Shown piece after piece: positions 16,598-24,510 of a stretch of 64,000 nt of DNA (position 1 is the first letter of the stretch; the number at the start of each line of letters is the position of its first letter). Position numbers and translations under genes: made by a program. The stretch is from Bacillota bacterium (GTDB lineage Bacteria; Bacillota; Clostridia; Lachnospirales; Bianqueaceae): the NCBI GenBank assembly GCA_017442535.1, contig JAFRZL010000020.1, positions 1-64,000 on the forward strand. The letters run 5' to 3'. The notes under the pieces were generated by a model, which searched no databases, had not been told where the DNA came from, and was given only the letters and a program-made list of their open reading frames with translations.

Positions 16598-18088
16598 ATG
16601 GAACGGACATATATCGCGATCGATCTGAAGTCTTTTTACGCGTCGGTGGAGTGTGTGGACCGCAGCGTGGATCCGCTGGTGACCAATCTGGTGGTGGCAG
16701 ATCCCAGCCGGTCGGAGAAAACGATTTGTCTGGCGGTTTCACCCGCGCTGAAACGGTTGGGTGTTCCCGGCCGGCCGCGCCTGTTTGAGGTGATTCAGCA
16801 GGTGGACCGGGTGAATGAGGAGCGGCGCCAGCGTGCCCCACATCATCAACTCTCAGGGGCTTCCTGGTATGAGGATGAACTGCAGGAGGATCCGGTGCTC
16901 AGAGTGGATTACATTGTCGCTCCGCCCAGGATGGCCCGCTATATGGAGGTCAGCGCGCAGATATACCGGATTTATCTGAAATATGCCTCGGAAGACGATA
17001 TCCATGTCTACTCGATCGACGAGGTTTTTATTGACGCAACCGCATATCTGCATTCTTTTCAGATCACAGCGAGGGACTATGCGACACGGATCGTGAGGGA
17101 TATTATTCGTGAGACGGGGATTACCGCGACGGTCGGCATCGGGACCAACCTGTATCTGTGCAAGATCGCTATGGATATCGTCGCCAAGCATATGCCGCCG
17201 GATGAGACCGGGATGCGGATCGCCGAGCTGGATGAGCAGAGCTATCGCGAGAAGTTATGGCTGCATCGGCCTCTTACTGATTTCTGGCGGATCGGCGGCG
17301 GATACCGGCGCAAACTGGAAGCCCATGGCATGTATACTATGGGGGATGTGGCGCTTTGTTCCGTCGGGCAGCCGGGCGAATACCATAACCCGGAGCTGCT
17401 GTATAAGCTGTTCGGGATCAACGCAGAGCTGCTGATCGACCATGCCTGGGGACGCGAACCCTGTACGATGGCCGATATTAAGAGCTACCGGCCCGAATCC
17501 CGCAGCCTCAGCACCGGCCAGGTACTGCCGGAACCCTATGAATTTGACAAAGGCAGGATCGTGGTGCGCGAGATGACGGAACTGCTTGTTCTGGATCTTG
17601 TCGATAAAATGCTCCGGACCGATCAGATGGTCCTCACGGTCTGTTATGATACGGATTTTGCCACGGATGACAGTGTGCGGGCCCGATTTGACCATGCGAT
17701 ACGCAGAGACTATTACGGCCGTGAGGTGCCCGAGCATGCGCACGGCAGTGTAAATCTCGGACGATTTACTTCTTCCGGGGACCGGATCGTGGAAGCGGTG
17801 GTGGGACTCTACGACCGGATCGTGGATCCCGGGCTTCACGTGCGCCGTATGTTTGTGGTAGCCAACCATATCCATCCGGAATCCGCTCCGCCTCCCATCT
17901 CGGGGCACCAGATCGATCTGTTCAGTGAACCCGTGCAGGAGGAGGATCCGCGCGAGCGCAGCCGCCAGCGTGCCATCCTTCGGATCCAGAAGAAATACGG
18001 CAAGAATTCGATCCTCAAGGGGACGAATCTGCTCAAAGGCGCCACCACTATCGAGCGCAATTCCCAGATCGGAGGGCATAAAGCATGA
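16598..18088 (+). CDS. Y-family DNA polymerase (UmuC/UvrX type)
   Basis: This 496-residue protein is a translesion DNA polymerase. The catalytic acidic residues are visible in YIAIDLKSFYASVE (about residues 5-18) and YSIDEVFIDAT (about 138-148). They are followed by the helix-hairpin region and a little-finger domain, and the protein ends in a basic tail with GGHKA. The family copies past damaged bases with low fidelity; Gram-positive UvrX/YqjW-like members are chromosomal or phage-borne SOS genes. ATG 16598 follows GGAAGGAGGTGA and an SOS promoter. The last four bases overlap the next small gene. It lies alone between unrelated loci, as a self-contained SOS cassette. Confidence 0.92.
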   Translation: MERTYIAIDLKSFYASVECVDRSVDPLVTNLVVADPSRSEKTICLAVSPALKRLGVPGRPRLFEVIQQVDRVNEERRQRAPHHQLSGASWYEDELQEDPVLRVDYIVAPPRMARYMEVSAQIYRIYLKYASEDDIHVYSIDEVFIDATAYLHSFQITARDYATRIVRDIIRETGITATVGIGTNLYLCKIAMDIVAKHMPPDETGMRIAELDEQSYREKLWLHRPLTDFWRIGGGYRRKLEAHGMYTMGDVALCSVGQPGEYHNPELLYKLFGINAELLIDHAWGREPCTMADIKSYRPESRSLSTGQVLPEPYEFDKGRIVVREMTELLVLDLVDKMLRTDQMVLTVCYDTDFATDDSVRARFDHAIRRDYYGREVPEHAHGSVNLGRFTSSGDRIVEAVVGLYDRIVDPGLHVRRMFVVANHIHPESAPPPISGHQIDLFSEPVQEEDPRERSRQRAILRIQKKYGKNSILKGTNLLKGATTIERNSQIGGHKA

Positions 18089-18306
18089 GCGGAGAGGATT
18101 ATTATCAGCTTTGGAAACGATATGGCCGGATCCTCCGCCGGGAGCCTCCCGTCATTCCCGGACATCCGCCTATGCCGCGCGCTAAGCGGGCCGCCCAGTT
18201 TGCTCCTTTCGCGGCGCTTACAGGTTTTGAAGATGTGATCGAGGAAGCGGGCGGCCAGGTGAAGGATGAGGAGCTGGAGAGAATTGAATTTGTGAATCCG
18301 GAGTAA
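18085..18306 (+). CDS. YolD-like small partner of the Y-family polymerase
   Basis: This 73-residue protein starts in an ATGA overlap with the polymerase stop, so translation is coupled. It has a basic, proline-rich first half and the segment RAAQFAPFAALTGFEDVIEEA, which matches small proteins commonly found next to Clostridial UmuC-like polymerases and annotated as YolD-like. The role of YolD is not known; a partner or regulator of the polymerase is usually assumed from the conserved pairing. Confidence in it being a real gene is high because of the coupling. Confidence 0.8.
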   Translation: MSGEDYYQLWKRYGRILRREPPVIPGHPPMPRAKRAAQFAPFAALTGFEDVIEEAGGQVKDEELERIEFVNPE

Positions 18307-18319
18307 GTTTTCTGTGTTC

Positions 18320-18443
18320 CCGGGATCACATATACTGTGCGGCAGCAGGCAAGTCCGCACTAATTCGCAGGGAAGATCCCGGACGATCCGTGTTTCGGCA
18401 GAATCGCCCTGATTCCGGCCGAGGCCCCTATGATACACGGATC
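18320..18443. other. Two adjacent compound inverted repeats
   Basis: The first unit has outer arms CCGGGATC (18320-18327) and GATCCCGG (18375-18382) and an inner helix GTGCGG/CCGCAC (18337-18342 with 18355-18360). The second has GATCCGTGT (18385-18393) and ACACGGATC (18435-18443) with an inner TCGGC/GCCGA helix. Only two bases separate the units. There is no T-run, so neither is a standard terminator. A structured RNA or a palindromic repeat element is possible; no known RNA family is recognised. Confidence 0.4.
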
Positions 18444-18480
18444 GGCCACTCATAAAAAATCAGCCACAAAACCCACACAT

Positions 18481-18515
18481 AAAAAAACTGCCCAGGCAAA
18501 GATGATGCCTGGGCA
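18481..18515 (-). terminator. Terminator of the glycerol-1-phosphate dehydrogenase gene
   Basis: On the minus strand TGCCCAGGCA pairs with TGCCTGGGCA around a 7-nt loop, followed by seven T. It lies 20 bp after the stop codon at 18536. Confidence 0.92.
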
Positions 18516-18535
18516 TGTTGGCTTTTGAGCGTCGA

Positions 18536-19750
18536 TTATGCTTCCCAGTCGGGGAACTGCTCCTTGAAGGTGCGGTAGAAATACTTCTTCATGACGACAT
18601 CATAGACATCGTTCGCATATTCCTCCAGCAGGCCGCGGTCGTACAGGTACTGCAGGATCGTGTAGCGGACGCGGAAGGTGCGGCCCTTGATGATCGCCTT
18701 GACGAAGCGATCCTTATCCGTAACGGTGAAGGGCAGCTGGAGATCGCGCTGCAGGGCTTCCAGACGGTCGAAAGCAGGCAGATATTTTTCAATCAGCGGG
18801 CGGACGACGGGGTCATCGATCTCGCGGTAGACTCTGCGGAAAAGCTCCATAGCCGTAAAGGTGCCCATCGCGACTTCAATGCCGTGCAGGTTCGGAACTT
18901 TGCCTTCTTCAACGTCCAGGACTTCGAAGGTCTGGCCGATCATGTGCTCGGTACCGGAGGCCGGACGGGAAGAGCCGGTAAAGGCGATGCCTTCGCCGGA
19001 GAGGATCAGGCCGTTGCTGACGCGGCGGATCGTTTCGATGTCGCGGTCTTTGAGGTAGGGAGCTGCTTCGCTGACCTGATTGGTGGCATCCAGAACCATA
19101 TCGGCCACGGTCCCGCAGTAGTATTCGCCGTTCAGATCACGGGAGATCTCCCAATCCAGCAGGGCGATATACTTGCCGACCATGTCGCCCAGACCCGCAA
19201 GCAGCAGAGGCATCGGCGCTTCGGCGTTAACGTTCAGGTCGATGATAATGTGGCGGGCAATCGTGCAGTTGTAGACGATTTTGGCGCGGCCGTTCAACAG
19301 GGGAGCGACGACGGAGGCATAACCGTCCATGGAGGGGGCGGTGCCGACGATACCGTACTCCAGGCCAAGACGGTAGCTGACCATACGGACCGTGTCATTG
19401 ATGGATCCAGACCCTACGCCCAGAATATAATCCGGATTATAGGAAAAAGCGTTGATATCATACGGATCGGTATCGATACCGGCTCCGATCAGAACCTTAC
19501 CGATATTCTCAGCGTTGGGCAGTGCGGGGGAGGGCAGTATCAGCGTATGGGAAAGCTGACCGGAGGCGCGCAGCAACTCCTCGACGCGGCGGCCGGCGAC
19601 CTCATAAGTATTCTCGTCGGCGACCATAAAAATCCGGTGATAATCCGCCAGAATGGCCGGAACTTTCTCGATCGCGTGTTCGGACACCTCGATGACCTTG
19701 GTGGGAATTTCGTGACGATGCTTTTCGCAATTGCATTTAAGTTCAATCAT
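18536..19750 (-). CDS. egsA: sn-Glycerol-1-phosphate dehydrogenase
   Basis: This 404-residue protein matches the AraM/EgsA family, which reduces dihydroxyacetone phosphate to sn-glycerol-1-phosphate with NAD(P)H and a metal ion. The nucleotide-binding GVGSGSINDTVR (about residues 110-121), APSMDGYAS, the metal Asp in GLGDMVGK, and His residues in GTEHMIGQ and NLHGIEVA are all present. In archaea this makes the lipid backbone; in Bacillus AraM feeds heptaprenylglyceryl phosphate or is linked to arabinose genes. No prenyltransferase (PcrB) is in this window. The gene is alone on its strand with its own promoter and terminator. Its length of about 400 residues is normal for the bacterial form. 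Confidence 0.9.
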   Translation of the reverse strand: MIELKCNCEKHRHEIPTKVIEVSEHAIEKVPAILADYHRIFMVADENTYEVAGRRVEELLRASGQLSHTLILPSPALPNAENIGKVLIGAGIDTDPYDINAFSYNPDYILGVGSGSINDTVRMVSYRLGLEYGIVGTAPSMDGYASVVAPLLNGRAKIVYNCTIARHIIIDLNVNAEAPMPLLLAGLGDMVGKYIALLDWEISRDLNGEYYCGTVADMVLDATNQVSEAAPYLKDRDIETIRRVSNGLILSGEGIAFTGSSRPASGTEHMIGQTFEVLDVEEGKVPNLHGIEVAMGTFTAMELFRRVYREIDDPVVRPLIEKYLPAFDRLEALQRDLQLPFTVTDKDRFVKAIIKGRTFRVRYTILQYLYDRGLLEEYANDVYDVVMKKYFYRTFKEQFPDWEA

Positions 19751-19791
19751 GGTAATGACTCCCTTTCTTTACTATGCAGATTCTTGCTCAT

Positions 19792-19820
19792 AGTATAACA
19801 CATTTTGAGCCGAATGTGAA
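19792..19820 (-). promoter_or_regulatory. Promoter of the glycerol-1-phosphate dehydrogenase gene
   Basis: On the minus strand TTCACA (19820-19815) and TATACT (19797-19792) are 17 bp apart, 41 bp before the start codon. Confidence 0.6.
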
Positions 19821-19884
19821 TGCATTCCGGGAAAAAGCCGCTTTTTTTTCGAGAAGGTTTTTTGAGCGGATCGGCCTGCCCGGA

Positions 19885-19913
19885 TTGACAGCGGCGCAGA
19901 TTCGGGATATACT
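19885..19913 (+). promoter_or_regulatory. Promoter of the reductase-sulfatase operon
   Basis: TTGACA (19885-19890) and TATACT (19908-19913) are 17 bp apart, 24 bp before the ATG at 19938. Confidence 0.75.
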
Positions 19914-19937
19914 ATGATAAAAGAGGGGGGCGATAGT

Positions 19938-20858
19938 ATGAGAATAGCCGTGATCGGCGCCGGAGCGATGGGGTGTCTGTATGCTGGATATCTTTCCAAA
20001 CACAATGAAGTGACAGTGGTGACGCATCACCCGGTCTCCGCTGAAGCGATCCATATAACGGAGAAGGATGGTAGCGAGCATGTTTATCATCCCGCGATTG
20101 TGACGAGCGGTCAGGCTTGCGGTGAACCCGAACTTGTGGTGCTTGCCGTCAAATCCGCTTTTTTGGAAGATGCGTTGCGGCAGAATGCCGGGCTGCTGGG
20201 GGCGGATACCTATGTGCTCAGCCTGCAGAATGGTGCGGGGCACGAGGATGTCATCCGCGATTTTGTGGAGCCCGGACATATCCTGATCGGCCGGACGATG
20301 GATGGAAGTGTGCTCTGCGGCGAGCTTCGGATCCGTCATACCGGCGCAGGCATGACATACGTGGCACCGCTGGTACCGGAACAGACCGAGATGGCCCGCA
20401 GGATCGCCGCTGCTTTTACCGAAGGCGGACTGCCGTGCGAAGTGACCGATACACTGCCGCAGATCATTTGGGGCAAACTGATGGTCAATGCTTCGTCGAG
20501 CGTCCTTTCCGGTCTGCTGCAGGTGAGGCAGGGATTTGTGGCGGAGAATACAGAGGCATGGGCTGTTGCGGAAAAGCTGGTGCGTGAGACCTGCAGGACC
20601 GCCGCTGCGCTGGGGATACCTTTCGATGAAGAAGCGGAGGTAGAGCGCGTCCGCCTGAATCTGGTCAATAATCCCAACGGTTATACCAGTGTCTATGCGG
20701 ACCTGAAGGCCGGACGGCTGACGGAGGTCGATTTTATTACAGGAGCGGTGGTCAGAACGGCCCACAGGCTCGGCGTCGAGGTTCCGACGCACGAACTGAT
20801 GCTGCAGCTGATGCATGCCGCCGAGGGTGCTGCCGTTTGCTTTGGCAGGGATCGCTAA
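19938..20858 (+). CDS. Ketopantoate reductase family protein (PanE/ApbA)
   Basis: This 306-residue protein has the N-terminal Rossmann motif IAVIGAGAMGCLYAGYL (about residues 3-19) and the PanE C-terminal helical domain, with the conserved Lys/Asn block WGKLMVNASSSVLSGLL (about 178-194). Family members reduce 2-dehydropantoate to pantoate with NADPH. No other pantothenate gene is nearby; instead it heads an operon of sugar-type oxidoreductases and a sulfatase, so reduction of another 2-oxo acid is equally likely. ATG 19938 has AGAGGGGGG 8 nt upstream and is preferred to an in-frame ATG at 19914, which lies at the -10 box. Confidence 0.82.
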   Translation: MRIAVIGAGAMGCLYAGYLSKHNEVTVVTHHPVSAEAIHITEKDGSEHVYHPAIVTSGQACGEPELVVLAVKSAFLEDALRQNAGLLGADTYVLSLQNGAGHEDVIRDFVEPGHILIGRTMDGSVLCGELRIRHTGAGMTYVAPLVPEQTEMARRIAAAFTEGGLPCEVTDTLPQIIWGKLMVNASSSVLSGLLQVRQGFVAENTEAWAVAEKLVRETCRTAAALGIPFDEEAEVERVRLNLVNNPNGYTSVYADLKAGRLTEVDFITGAVVRTAHRLGVEVPTHELMLQLMHAAEGAAVCFGRDR

Positions 20859-20883
20859 TCCGTAAATCAGGGAGTGAATCAGT

Positions 20884-21861
20884 ATGAAAATCGGTTTGAT
20901 CGGCTGCGGAGAGATCGCGCGGGTCGGACACGGACCATCCCTCGTACAATATGCGTCGGAGCATCCGGATGTGGAGCTCGCGGCCTGCTGTGATATCCGC
21001 CCGGAAGCGGCGGAAGCTTTTCAGAAAGAGTTCGGCTTTACCGAATGTGCTTCCGACTGGGAAGAGATGATCCGCCGTGTGAAGCCGGATGCGCTGCTGT
21101 TGGCGGTCCCGGTCCCGCTCACCGCTGAGCTTTCGATCAGGATCCTGAAGCAGGGGATCCCGTTGATGCTGGAGAAGCCGCCCGGTCTGTATCCTGAGGA
21201 TACAAGGCGAATGCAGGAGGCTGCCATCGCGAGCGGCACGCCGCATCAGGTGGCTTTTAACAGGCGCTTTATGCCCGTGGTCAGGCGCTTTAAAGAAGCG
21301 GCAGCCGGAGAGGCTTTCACGACCTGGGAGTATTCATTCTACCGTGTCGGGAGAATCGACCCGCATTACGAAACAACTTCCATCCATGCCATCGATACAC
21401 TGCGGTATCTGGTGGGGGCGGATTACCGTACGGTGCAATTCCACTACACGCCTTCCGGCTCTGATAAGGACTATGTGCCTGCCATCTGGATGGAAGCGGA
21501 GTTCTTAAACGGCGCGCGCGGCAGTATTCATATCCAGCCGGCCACAGGCATCAGTCTGGAGCGATTTGCCGCACATGGAGTCAATCACTATCTGTACGGG
21601 GCACTTCCTTTCTATGCGGCCAACGGGTCACTGGACGGTGCCGGGGAGATCCTGGAAGCGCGTGACGGACGGATCATCCGGCAGGAGAGGGCGGCGGCGG
21701 CCGCCAATCATATTATGAACGGGTATTATGACGAGGACGCTTCTTTCCTGGAGGATATCCGTGCCGGACGCGAGCCGGTCAACAACCTGTCCACCTGCCT
21801 GCAATCGATGGAAGTCGCGGCCTGCATTTACCGGCGCGACGAATGGTATCGGCAAGAATAA
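20884..21861 (+). CDS. Gfo/Idh/MocA family oxidoreductase (first copy)
   Basis: This 325-residue protein has an N-terminal NAD(P)-binding fold (IGLIGCGEIARVGHG, about residues 3-17) and the EKPPGLYPEDTRRM block, a form of the EKP motif that binds the nicotinamide in this family. The C-terminal alpha/beta domain is shorter than in the second copy. Family members oxidise or reduce sugars, inositol or amino sugars. It sits 26 bp after the PanE-like gene and 13 bp before the sulfatase gene, so a role in handling the sugar released by the sulfatase is reasonable but unproved. Confidence 0.85.
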   Translation: MKIGLIGCGEIARVGHGPSLVQYASEHPDVELAACCDIRPEAAEAFQKEFGFTECASDWEEMIRRVKPDALLLAVPVPLTAELSIRILKQGIPLMLEKPPGLYPEDTRRMQEAAIASGTPHQVAFNRRFMPVVRRFKEAAAGEAFTTWEYSFYRVGRIDPHYETTSIHAIDTLRYLVGADYRTVQFHYTPSGSDKDYVPAIWMEAEFLNGARGSIHIQPATGISLERFAAHGVNHYLYGALPFYAANGSLDGAGEILEARDGRIIRQERAAAAANHIMNGYYDEDASFLEDIRAGREPVNNLSTCLQSMEVAACIYRRDEWYRQE

Positions 21862-21873
21862 GGAGGGATAATT

Positions 21874-23337
21874 ATGGCAAAACGCAAGAATCTGCTGCTG
21901 ATCTGCACGGATCACTGGCCTTCTTATCTGATGGGATGCGCGGGACATCCTGTGGTAATGACGCCCACACTTGACAGCCTGGCACATAACGGAGTAAGAT
22001 TCGACCATTATTACAGCGAGTGCCCGGTCTGCATCCCTGCGCGCCGCAGCATGATGACCGGACTCAGTCCGAGACATCACGGAGACCGCGTATACTCGGA
22101 CCGCATGACGATGCCGGACGTAACCACACTTGCGGGGGCTTTTCATGACGCGGGTTATCAGACTTACGCGGTTGGCAAGCTCCATGTCTATCCGCAGCGC
22201 GACCGTATCGGCTTTGACGATGTGTCGCTGCAGGAGGAAGGCCGCTATGAATTCGGAACGGTGGATGACTACCAGGTTTGGCTGGGCGAACAGGGCTATG
22301 TCGGTCAGGAATACACGCACGGCATGGGCAATAACGCGTATTATACACGCACATGGCACCTGCCCGAAGAGACGCATCCGACCAACTGGGCCACCAGGGA
22401 AATGTGCCGCCAGATCAAACGCAAAGACCCGACCAGACCGGCTTTCTACTATCTCTCTTATCAGTTCCCTCATCCGCCGCTGGTACCGCTCCAAAGCTTC
22501 TGGGACATGTACCGGGATGAAGAAATCGATGAGCCCTGGTATGCGGACTGGAACTGGAGCAGGGATATTTTCCGCCTGTGCGCAGAGCAGGCCAATCCCT
22601 ATACCGAAAAAGAGCGGATCAGGGCTAGACGTGCTTTTTACGCGCAGTGTACTCATCTGGACAATCAGATCCGCATCGTCATCGGGACGCTCAGGGAATG
22701 CAATCTGCTGGATGATACGATCATTGTCTTTACAAGTGATCACGGAGATATGCTTTTTAACCATGGCATGGTGGCCAAGCGGAGTTTTTACGAGCCCTCC
22801 GCCTGTGTGCCGCTCATTATCTCGGGCAAGCCCTTCTACGATGAGTATCATCTGGCAGGGGAGACCCTTCACAAGTTGGGCGTACATGCGGATCTGATGC
22901 CGACGCTGCTGGATCTGTGCGGCGTTCCGGCACCGGAGGGGATGGACGGACTGCCTCTTATGAGCAACGGGGAGCATCCCTATGTCTACGGCGAAATCGG
23001 TACGGGAATCAAGGCCACCCGCATGGTGCGCAAAGACCGGTATAAATTGATTTACTATCCTTACGGCAATGTTATCCAGCTTTTTGACATGGAGGCTGAC
23101 CCGCATGAGAAGTGCGATCTCGCCGCGGACCCGGCAATGATGGCTGTCCGTGACGAGCTGTGCAAAATAATGATGTCCGAATTCTATGGCAGTGATATGG
23201 AATGGATCCGCGACGGCGTCCTTGTGGGCATGCCGGAGGAGAAACAGCCATCCAAGCCGGATTTCGGGCTCTACAATCAGCGGGGCTATCACTGGCCGGT
23301 CCCGCAGGCATATTCCAATCTGGGTAAAAATCAATAA
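21874..23337 (+). CDS. Type I sulfatase
   Basis: This 487-residue protein is a formylglycine-dependent sulfatase. Metal Asp and neighbouring His are seen in ICTDHWP (about residues 11-17), and the active-site signature is CIPAR with Cys53, which must be oxidised to formylglycine. A second metal site is TSDHGDMLFNHG (about 288-299). No signal peptide is visible, so it appears cytoplasmic, and sulfated substrate would have to be imported. The maturase (anaerobic SME enzyme) is not in this window. It is placed between two Gfo/Idh/MocA genes with an AGGAGGG ribosome site. Choline- or sugar-sulfate substrates are possible; the operon favours a sulfated sugar. Confidence 0.92.
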   Translation: MAKRKNLLLICTDHWPSYLMGCAGHPVVMTPTLDSLAHNGVRFDHYYSECPVCIPARRSMMTGLSPRHHGDRVYSDRMTMPDVTTLAGAFHDAGYQTYAVGKLHVYPQRDRIGFDDVSLQEEGRYEFGTVDDYQVWLGEQGYVGQEYTHGMGNNAYYTRTWHLPEETHPTNWATREMCRQIKRKDPTRPAFYYLSYQFPHPPLVPLQSFWDMYRDEEIDEPWYADWNWSRDIFRLCAEQANPYTEKERIRARRAFYAQCTHLDNQIRIVIGTLRECNLLDDTIIVFTSDHGDMLFNHGMVAKRSFYEPSACVPLIISGKPFYDEYHLAGETLHKLGVHADLMPTLLDLCGVPAPEGMDGLPLMSNGEHPYVYGEIGTGIKATRMVRKDRYKLIYYPYGNVIQLFDMEADPHEKCDLAADPAMMAVRDELCKIMMSEFYGSDMEWIRDGVLVGMPEEKQPSKPDFGLYNQRGYHWPVPQAYSNLGKNQ

Positions 23338-23355
23338 AATCAGGAGGAAATCACT

Positions 23356-24342
23356 ATGAAATGGGGGATTATTTCCACAGGAACCATTGCCCGCACCTTT
23401 GCGCGCACCGTCAACGGGATGCAGAATCCGGACGAGACGCTTGCTGCGGTCAGCTCGCGGAGCCTGGACAAGGCGCAGGCTTTTGCTGAGGAATTCGGGG
23501 TCACACGTGCTTATGGCTCCTATGAAGAAATGATGCAGGACCCTGATGTGGATGCTGTATATATCGGCACACCCAATCACCTGCACTATGAGAACGCAAA
23601 AATGTGCCTGGAAGCCGGCAAGCATGTCCTGCTGGAAAAGCCGATGACAACGGACGCCGTCCAGGCAGTCAATCTGTACAAGCTCGCGCAGGAGAAGCAT
23701 CTCTTTATCATGGAAGCATTCTGGATCCGCTTTCTGCCCGGTATGCAGGCTCTGCGTGACACCATCGATAACGGTGAAATCGGCGAACTCAGGCATGCCA
23801 GGGTCGAATTCGGCTTTACCGCACCCGAACCGCGGCTTGAGCGCAAACTCCGCGCCGATGTGGGCGGCGGGGCACTGCTGGATATCGGTATTTATACGTT
23901 GGGTTTCCTGCAGTTCATTATGCGCGACAGGGTGGAATCTTTCAGCACTCAGGTGCATTTCAGCCCTTACGGCTCGGATGATTTCAGCGTCCTGCAGCTA
24001 TGCTACCCCGGCGGACGGACGGCTCACGCCACGCAGGCCATCGGTACGGTCATGCAGCGCAATGCTGTGATTTACGGTTCGACCGGAGCCATACTGATCC
24101 CTGATTTCCAGAAGATCGACCGCTTTACGGTTGCGCCCTACCAGGGTGAATCGCATACGGTGGAACTCCCCTTCTCGGGTACCGGATATGAATACGAGAT
24201 TCTGGAAGTGACCCGCCAGGTCCGCGCAGGATCCTGGTACAGTAATATCTTCAGCCCCGAGGACAGCCTGAAGGTGCTCCGGCTGCTGGATGAGATCCGC
24301 GAAGCCTGGGACTTTGCGTATCCGTGGGAGAAAGAGGAATAA
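23356..24342 (+). CDS. Gfo/Idh/MocA family oxidoreductase (second copy)
   Basis: This 328-residue protein has the Rossmann start WGIISTGTIARTFARTV (about residues 3-19) and the catalytic-type EKPMTTDAVQAV block with Lys near residue 95. The segment ALLDIGIYTLGFLQF (about 174-188) carries the Asp and Tyr expected in the C-terminal substrate domain. It resembles the dihydrodiol/1,5-anhydrofructose/xylose dehydrogenase-like branch, different from the first copy in this operon. It is the last gene, 18 bp after the sulfatase, and is followed by a strong terminator. The true substrate is not known. Confidence 0.87.
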   Translation: MKWGIISTGTIARTFARTVNGMQNPDETLAAVSSRSLDKAQAFAEEFGVTRAYGSYEEMMQDPDVDAVYIGTPNHLHYENAKMCLEAGKHVLLEKPMTTDAVQAVNLYKLAQEKHLFIMEAFWIRFLPGMQALRDTIDNGEIGELRHARVEFGFTAPEPRLERKLRADVGGGALLDIGIYTLGFLQFIMRDRVESFSTQVHFSPYGSDDFSVLQLCYPGGRTAHATQAIGTVMQRNAVIYGSTGAILIPDFQKIDRFTVAPYQGESHTVELPFSGTGYEYEILEVTRQVRAGSWYSNIFSPEDSLKVLRLLDEIREAWDFAYPWEKEE

Positions 24343-24364
24343 TCATCCGTTCTTGTGACAAAGC

Positions 24365-24396
24365 AAACACCCGCTGCGGCATGCAGCGGGTGTTTT
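24365..24396 (+). terminator. Terminator of the reductase-sulfatase operon
   Basis: AAACACCCGCTGC (24365-24377) pairs perfectly with GCAGCGGGTGTTT (24383-24395) around GGCAT, ending in a short T-run. Confidence 0.92.
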
Positions 24397-24417
24397 GATG
24401 GGGAGTGCCGGGAAAGT

Positions 24418-24443
24418 TATGCACACGACGCATAGCGATCATC
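24418..24443. repeat. Degenerate copy of the 1-93 palindromic repeat
   Basis: TTATGCAC (24418-24425) and GCATAGCGATCA (24430-24441) match the palindrome and the first linker bases of the array at 16-62, with a few changed or inserted bases at the centre of symmetry. As at the left edge, it lies beyond the terminator of a minus-strand operon. This indicates a dispersed intergenic repeat family. Confidence 0.6.
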
Positions 24444-24451
24444 AGCAACAT

Positions 24452-24477
24452 AAACAAAACCGCCGGTGCCCCGGCGG
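24452..24477 (-). terminator. Terminator of the pot operon
   Basis: On the minus strand CCGCCGG pairs with CCGGCGG across a four-base loop, followed by TTTTG, 33 bp after the potD stop codon. Confidence 0.88.
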
Positions 24478-24510
24478 CTTTGAAGAGCAGCTGAACTTTT
24501 CGTCCGGCTT

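Noticed and set aside
18320..18443. Twin inverted repeats as insertion-sequence ends
   Set aside because: No transposase frame or target duplication is seen, and the spacing is too small for an element.
21628..23958. A 776-codon open frame on the minus strand across the sulfatase and second oxidoreductase genes
   Set aside because: The plus strand encodes conserved enzymes with intact motifs over the same stretch; the minus frame lacks ribosome site, promoter and family features.
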